Assembly (NCBI GenBank): GCA_022508205.1
Contig: JAFLVQ010000010.1
Span: 1 to 32,109, forward strand
Origin: Spirochaetales bacterium
Lineage (GTDB): Bacteria > Spirochaetota > GWE2-31-10
Length of the DNA stretch: 32,109 nucleotides
Direction of reading: 5' to 3'
A program made the translations under genes and the position numbers. Under the pieces are notes generated by a model. The model made no database searches. It was not told the DNA's origin and saw nothing but the letters and a program-made list of their open reading frames with translations. Of this stretch, positions 27,924 through 32,109 are shown piece after piece (position 1 is the first letter of the stretch; the number at the start of each line of letters is the position of its first letter).

Positions 27924-29021
27924 ATGAAAAAGTCGATTGTAAATAACAAAAGCCTTATACATGATTCAGCACAAATAATTTTTTTGAAAAAGTTCGTCTT
28001 GGCAGCTTTATGTTTTATACCTTCAAATATTTTTTCATTGTCCTTTGAATTTTACGGCAAACTTGAAACGGGAGCTTTTCTTGAAGAAAGAATGTCCAAT
28101 TTTGAAATGGGAAAAACGTTTTACTGGGATACCGAAATCAACGGGAAAATAAACTTTGTCGACAAAAATAAATTCGGTATCGATGTAAGTGCCGAAATAA
28201 ATCAAAACAGAGCCAAACTTAAAAATTTCAATTTCTTTTATGAACCGATAAAGCAATTCCGTTTCAAAGTCGGCGTAATCGACAATGACAGCTGCATGGA
28301 AAAAGATGCAAAATATTTGGAAAGAACAGACTTATTGAAAAACCTCATGACAGTACATTTGGAACAAAATAATCACACGGCACGAGGTCTCGGAGTGGAA
28401 TTTTACAACAGTAAAAAAGACGACAAACTTCCGATTCATTACAACGCCGGAATACTTTTTTCCGATACAAACTACCTTATAAACATTTTTGCTTTGTTGG
28501 AATACAAAATTCGCAATGACAATACAATGAATGTCGGAGTGCGTTACTCGCATTTGCAAATCCCGATTTCTACTATTATAAATGAAGAAAATGCAACTCA
28601 CTACTCATGTGTTTGGGAACTTTTTTTCAAAGATTACAACGGAATGTTTTGGGAATTTTTTGAAGTGATAATCGGGAAAAACAGTAATTCCGCAACATTG
28701 CTTAACTATTATGAAAATAACGAAGATGCGTGGTTTTTCGGTGCCGGCGGTTTCTTCGCCGCAACGATTCCGTGCGGGACGGGGGGGGGTACAGCCGGTC
28801 CGGTAATACGTTTCGGTCCAAAGGCGTCGGTTCTTTTTCCTGATATGACCGATTGGATTCAATGGAATTTCCAAACCGCAGCCTTTTTTGCTGTCTTGCC
28901 CATAAAAAATATAAAAATCGAAATAAGCGGCGGCCCATTGTTATCGTTTTACAAAATCAATAATGAATATTTCAGAAAAATTGCCGGCAATATAAAAGCG
29001 GCAATCAGCTTTTCCATATAA
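27924..29021 (+). CDS. Putative outer-membrane beta-barrel protein, unknown function
   Basis: ATG 27924 preceded by GGAAGGAG; signal-like segment (FVLAALCFIPSNIFSLSF); alternating amphipathic strands. Contains a G9 tract. No family recognised. Confidence 0.65.
   Translation: MKKSIVNNKSLIHDSAQIIFLKKFVLAALCFIPSNIFSLSFEFYGKLETGAFLEERMSNFEMGKTFYWDTEINGKINFVDKNKFGIDVSAEINQNRAKLKNFNFFYEPIKQFRFKVGVIDNDSCMEKDAKYLERTDLLKNLMTVHLEQNNHTARGLGVEFYNSKKDDKLPIHYNAGILFSDTNYLINIFALLEYKIRNDNTMNVGVRYSHLQIPISTIINEENATHYSCVWELFFKDYNGMFWEFFEVIIGKNSNSATLLNYYENNEDAWFFGAGGFFAATIPCGTGGGTAGPVIRFGPKASVLFPDMTDWIQWNFQTAAFFAVLPIKNIKIEISGGPLLSFYKINNEYFRKIAGNIKAAISFSI
28781..28789 (+). repeat. G9 homopolymer tract inside the outer-membrane-like gene
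   Basis: gcgggacGGGGGGGGGtacagcc, direct read. Confidence 0.95.
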
Positions 29022-29048
29022 AACTTCTGTATATATAAGGAACAAACC

Positions 29049-30182
29049 ATGAAAAAGACTTTTGCCTTACTGCTGGTTACGTTACTGCTTTCCTGCAATA
29101 CCGATTACCGAATTCAGGATAATTATGATTTTCCCATTTACACATGCGAACTGATTCTTTCCGATGCCGAAGCTGCCCATTTTACAAGCGGCGGTTTGAA
29201 TGAAAACTGGAATTACGGACAGCTTATCGATGATCATTCGCACAGCCTTATCAGAATAAAAGTGCGCGGCGGAATCTCGAAATTTTATCAGAAGAAAAAC
29301 TATAAAATCGAGAAACTCAACTCAGCAAGCGGAAAAACCGAATCTTCATATTTTTGGGACGGAACCGCCGCAGACGTTTCCCATATCAAAAACGCGCTCG
29401 TAATGGCATTTCTTCGCAAAAATTCCGTTCCCGCATCCACAGTTACACCGACAGCGGTTTATTTAAATAAGCAATACTATGGATTTTACCAAACGTTAGA
29501 ACCTGTAGATGAAAATTTTTTCAAATCCCGAAATATTCAATTGGAATTCTTAATCAAAGCCGGTTTGGATAAATGCGATTTTAAACTGGATTACAACGGC
29601 ATCAAAAAATTTCCGATAACCGACGGGTTTGAAATAAAGTATCCGGAAAATTCAAACTGCAGCGAACTTGCCGAGTTAATAGAAAATTTCTATTTTGCCG
29701 ACGATGCACAACGGAAAGAAATTGCGGAGAATCGATTGAATATCGAAAGTTTTATCACACATCTTGCCGTACTGACAATTTTCAGTTTGAGCGATGTTTA
29801 TGCAAAAAATTATTATCTCTATCGTTCCGACGGAAAATGGGGTGTAATAGCTTGGGACAACGAAGAATTTATGAAAAGATATGCTTCTGCCGATCCCGAA
29901 AAATATTGGCAGGAAAACGAAACTCAACGCAATCTCCTTTTTGCATTTTTTCTGTCTGAAAACGGCTACAGAAAAGAAATTCTTGAAAAAGTGAATAATC
30001 TGCTTACCGAAGAAAATGGGAAGTATCTTGTCGATTTTACAGAAGAAACATATTCTGCTATCGAAAAAGCGGTCATATACGACCGAAATACAAACAAGTC
30101 AATAGAAGAATTTTACAGTGAAAAGGAAAAACTTTTGAGTTATATCAAAAAAACTTTTCCGCTGACACATACCGACGATTAA
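29049..30182 (+). CDS. CotH-kinase-family lipoprotein
   Basis: Lipobox (LLLSC); CotH-like blocks (VRGGISKFYQKKNYKIEKL; AVYLNKQYYGFYQTLEPVDENFF; GFEIKYPE; VYAKNYYLYRSDGKWGVIAWDNEEF). Confidence 0.8.
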   Translation: MKKTFALLLVTLLLSCNTDYRIQDNYDFPIYTCELILSDAEAAHFTSGGLNENWNYGQLIDDHSHSLIRIKVRGGISKFYQKKNYKIEKLNSASGKTESSYFWDGTAADVSHIKNALVMAFLRKNSVPASTVTPTAVYLNKQYYGFYQTLEPVDENFFKSRNIQLEFLIKAGLDKCDFKLDYNGIKKFPITDGFEIKYPENSNCSELAELIENFYFADDAQRKEIAENRLNIESFITHLAVLTIFSLSDVYAKNYYLYRSDGKWGVIAWDNEEFMKRYASADPEKYWQENETQRNLLFAFFLSENGYRKEILEKVNNLLTEENGKYLVDFTEETYSAIEKAVIYDRNTNKSIEEFYSEKEKLLSYIKKTFPLTHTDD

Positions 30183-30197
30183 TTTCAATACTCAATA

Positions 30198-30226
30198 TGG
30201 ACAAAGCAGCGTTTTTTTTTTATAAC
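30198..30226 (+). promoter_or_regulatory. Candidate sigma70-type promoter with T-tract spacer
   Basis: TGGACA (30198-30203), 17-nt spacer ending in T9, TATAAC (30221-30226); upstream of the ACT-domain gene. Confidence 0.5.
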
Positions 30227-30281
30227 GCACTATTCGCAAAAACATTAATTATCGATTGCTTGCAATGTAAGGAGACAAAAA

Positions 30282-30551
30282 ATGAAACTGGTTATTACCG
30301 TTGTCGGAAAAGATCAGGTTGGTATTATCGCCAAAGTCAGTACTGTTTTGGCCGAAAACGACGTAAATATTCTGGATATAAGCCAGACAATTTTACAAGA
30401 TAAATTTACCATGATGATGTATGTTGAAATGAATGAAAAAAAAATCAACATCACCGATTTAAAAAAAGCATTTGGGTCAATGGAAGAAAATATGAAGCTG
30501 GCAATTCAGATTTATGCCGAAGAAATTTTCAATTCAATGCATAAAATATAA
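30282..30551 (+). CDS. ACT-domain protein (UPF0237-like)
   Basis: MKLVITVVGKDQVGIIAKVSTVLAENDVNILDISQTILQDKFTMMMYVEM, single ACT domain of 89 aa; RBS AAGGAG. Confidence 0.9.
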   Translation: MKLVITVVGKDQVGIIAKVSTVLAENDVNILDISQTILQDKFTMMMYVEMNEKKINITDLKKAFGSMEENMKLAIQIYAEEIFNSMHKI

Positions 30552-30563
30552 AAGGCGGGATGT

Positions 30564-31919
30564 ATGAATCGATATGAAGTATTTGAAACCGTAGATATGA
30601 TTCACAATGAAAAACTGGATATTCGTACCATTACAATGGGAATTTCTCTTTTTGACTGTGCCGATGAAAATCCAAAGCGTGCGTGTGAAAAAATTTACAG
30701 CAAGATTACAAGATGCGCGGAACATTTGGTAAAAACCGGAGAAGATATTGAAAATACATTCTGCATTCCTATTGTGAATAAACGAGTTTCCGTTACTCCT
30801 ATTTCGCTTGTTGCCGCAGCTTCAAAAACGGACAACTACTTGCTGTTTGCCGAAACTCTCGACAAAGCAGCAAGAACTATAGGAATCAACTTTATCGGCG
30901 GTTTTACTGCCCTTGTGCAAAAAGGTTTTCTCGATGCGGATAAAATTCTCATTTCATCAATTCCCGAAGTTCTGGCAAAAACAGAACTTGTTTGTTCCTC
31001 AGTAAATGTAGCGTCCACAAAAGCAGGCATCAACATGAGCGCAGTGCGTGATATGGGGCAAATCATCAAACAGACAGCGGAACTTACAAAAGACCGCGAC
31101 GCTTTGGGATGTGCCAAACTTGTAGTATTTGCAAATGCCGTCAGTGATAATCCATTCATGGCAGGAGCGTTTCTCGGTGTCGGAGAAGCCGAAACCGTAA
31201 TAAATGTAGGTGTAAGCGGTCCGGGTGTTGTAAAAACCGCTTTGGAAAAAGTAAAAGGCAAAGATTTTGAAACCGTAGCAGAAACGATCAAAAAGAGCGC
31301 ATTTAAAATTACGCGCGTGGGACAGCTTGTTGCGAAAGAAGCTGCCAAAAGACTGAACTGCGACTTCGGAATAGTAGACTTATCACTGGCTCCTACTCCG
31401 TTTATAGGCGACAGTGTGGCTCATATATTGGAAGAAATGGGGCTTGAATCATGCGGTGCACCGGGTACGACTGCGGCTTTGGCCCTGTTAAATGACGCGG
31501 TGAAAAAAGGCGGCGTAATGGCTTCAAGCTCGGTCGGAGGATTAAGCGGTGCGTTTATCCCCGTAAGTGAAGATTTGGGCATGATCGACGCAGCGGAAAA
31601 AGGTGCTTTGTCACTCGAAAAGTTGGAAGCGATGACCGCCGTTTGTTCCGTAGGGTTGGATATGATTGCGATTCCGGGCAAAACGACAGCCGAAACAATT
31701 TCGGGCATAATTGCGGATGAAATGGCAATAGGCGTTGTTAATAATAAAACGACAGCGGTAAGAATCATTCCTGTTCCGGGAAAAGATGTCGGCGATTTTG
31801 TAGAATTCGGCGGGCTGCTGGGCAAGGCTCCTATTATGAATGTAAATAATTTCAGTCAAAAAGATTTCATTGCACGCGGAGGAAGAATTCCGGCTCCGCT
31901 TCACAGCTTGAAAAACTGA
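30564..31919 (+). CDS. DUF711/UPF0210 (PFL-like) family protein
   Basis: 451 aa: [20 protein letters not shown] ... [13 protein letters not shown] ... [14 protein letters not shown] ... [12 protein letters not shown] ... [50 protein letters not shown]. Adjacent to its usual ACT partner. Confidence 0.93.
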   Translation: MNRYEVFETVDMIHNEKLDIRTITMGISLFDCADENPKRACEKIYSKITRCAEHLVKTGEDIENTFCIPIVNKRVSVTPISLVAAASKTDNYLLFAETLDKAARTIGINFIGGFTALVQKGFLDADKILISSIPEVLAKTELVCSSVNVASTKAGINMSAVRDMGQIIKQTAELTKDRDALGCAKLVVFANAVSDNPFMAGAFLGVGEAETVINVGVSGPGVVKTALEKVKGKDFETVAETIKKSAFKITRVGQLVAKEAAKRLNCDFGIVDLSLAPTPFIGDSVAHILEEMGLESCGAPGTTAALALLNDAVKKGGVMASSSVGGLSGAFIPVSEDLGMIDAAEKGALSLEKLEAMTAVCSVGLDMIAIPGKTTAETISGIIADEMAIGVVNNKTTAVRIIPVPGKDVGDFVEFGGLLGKAPIMNVNNFSQKDFIARGGRIPAPLHSLKN

Positions 31920-31940
31920 TTCATTTCGATTGCATTACAG

Positions 31941-32109
31941 CCGCCCCTCAAAGGGGGTGGTTCCCCTCTTCTGACACTCTAAAAACGTTTAGCCACAGCA
32001 CCGAGTTTACTCGGCAAATTGTCCCCTAACCCAGCACAAACCTGACACGCTTAAAGCCCAGTTTTCATCTACTGTCAATTCAAGAAAGGGACAACCCCTT
32101 ATTCCCATT
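31941..32109. other. Non-coding edge segment with several short inverted repeats
   Basis: CCCCTcaaAGGGG (31944-31956), CCGAGTttACTCGG (32001-32014), TTGTCCC (32019-32025) / GGGACAA (32088-32094); more GC-rich than other intergenic DNA here; no listed ORF. Confidence 0.5.

Noticed and set aside
30197-30403. 68-aa + ORF starting ATGGACAAAGCAGCG
   Set aside because: Overlaps the ACT-domain gene in another frame and its start lies in the candidate promoter; no family.
30836-31825. Minus ORFs of 170 and 134 aa antisense to the DUF711 gene
   Set aside because: Mirror-image artefacts of a GC-richer conserved gene; Ser/Ala/Thr/Pro-rich with no domain.
1-32109. Search for tRNA, rRNA, CRISPR array, transposase, integrase or phage genes
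   Set aside because: None recognised on either strand by reading; weak or divergent RNA genes cannot be excluded without tRNAscan/Infernal.

Overview
The window is 32.1 kb of AT-rich bacterial chromosome. Gene content and protein style (PEGA, FecR and CotH lipoproteins, many signal-peptide proteins) suggest a spirochaete, probably Treponema-like; this is inference, as no search was run. It is almost fully coding, with no rRNA, tRNA or CRISPR seen. From left to right: partial hotdog thioesterase and endonuclease III (nth); PEGA protein and small lipoprotein; a 535-aa orphan; DUF3857/transglutaminase-TPR protein, MurJ and FecR-like protein; RsfS; a beta-propeller/Y_Y_Y/class III cyclase receptor; ABC-F ATPase and GT4 glycosyltransferase; a minus-strand DUF5989 / NodU-CmcH carbamoyltransferase / SxtJ-like trio, whose 52-aa member is absent from the ORF track; a minus-strand tandem-TetR / TolC / adaptor / RND pump / PII-like operon; a small orphan preceded by a second copy of the putative TetR operator; a small alarmone synthetase; an outer-membrane-like protein with an in-frame G9 tract followed by a CotH-like lipoprotein; and an ACT-domain protein with DUF711/UPF0210. 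The best leads are (1) the tandem-HTH TetR with two matching operator-like palindromes, (2) the G9 tract, where either a +1 or a -1 slip gives early termination, (3) the SxtI/J/K-like trio, and (4) a roughly 130-aa insertion in the RND adaptor.
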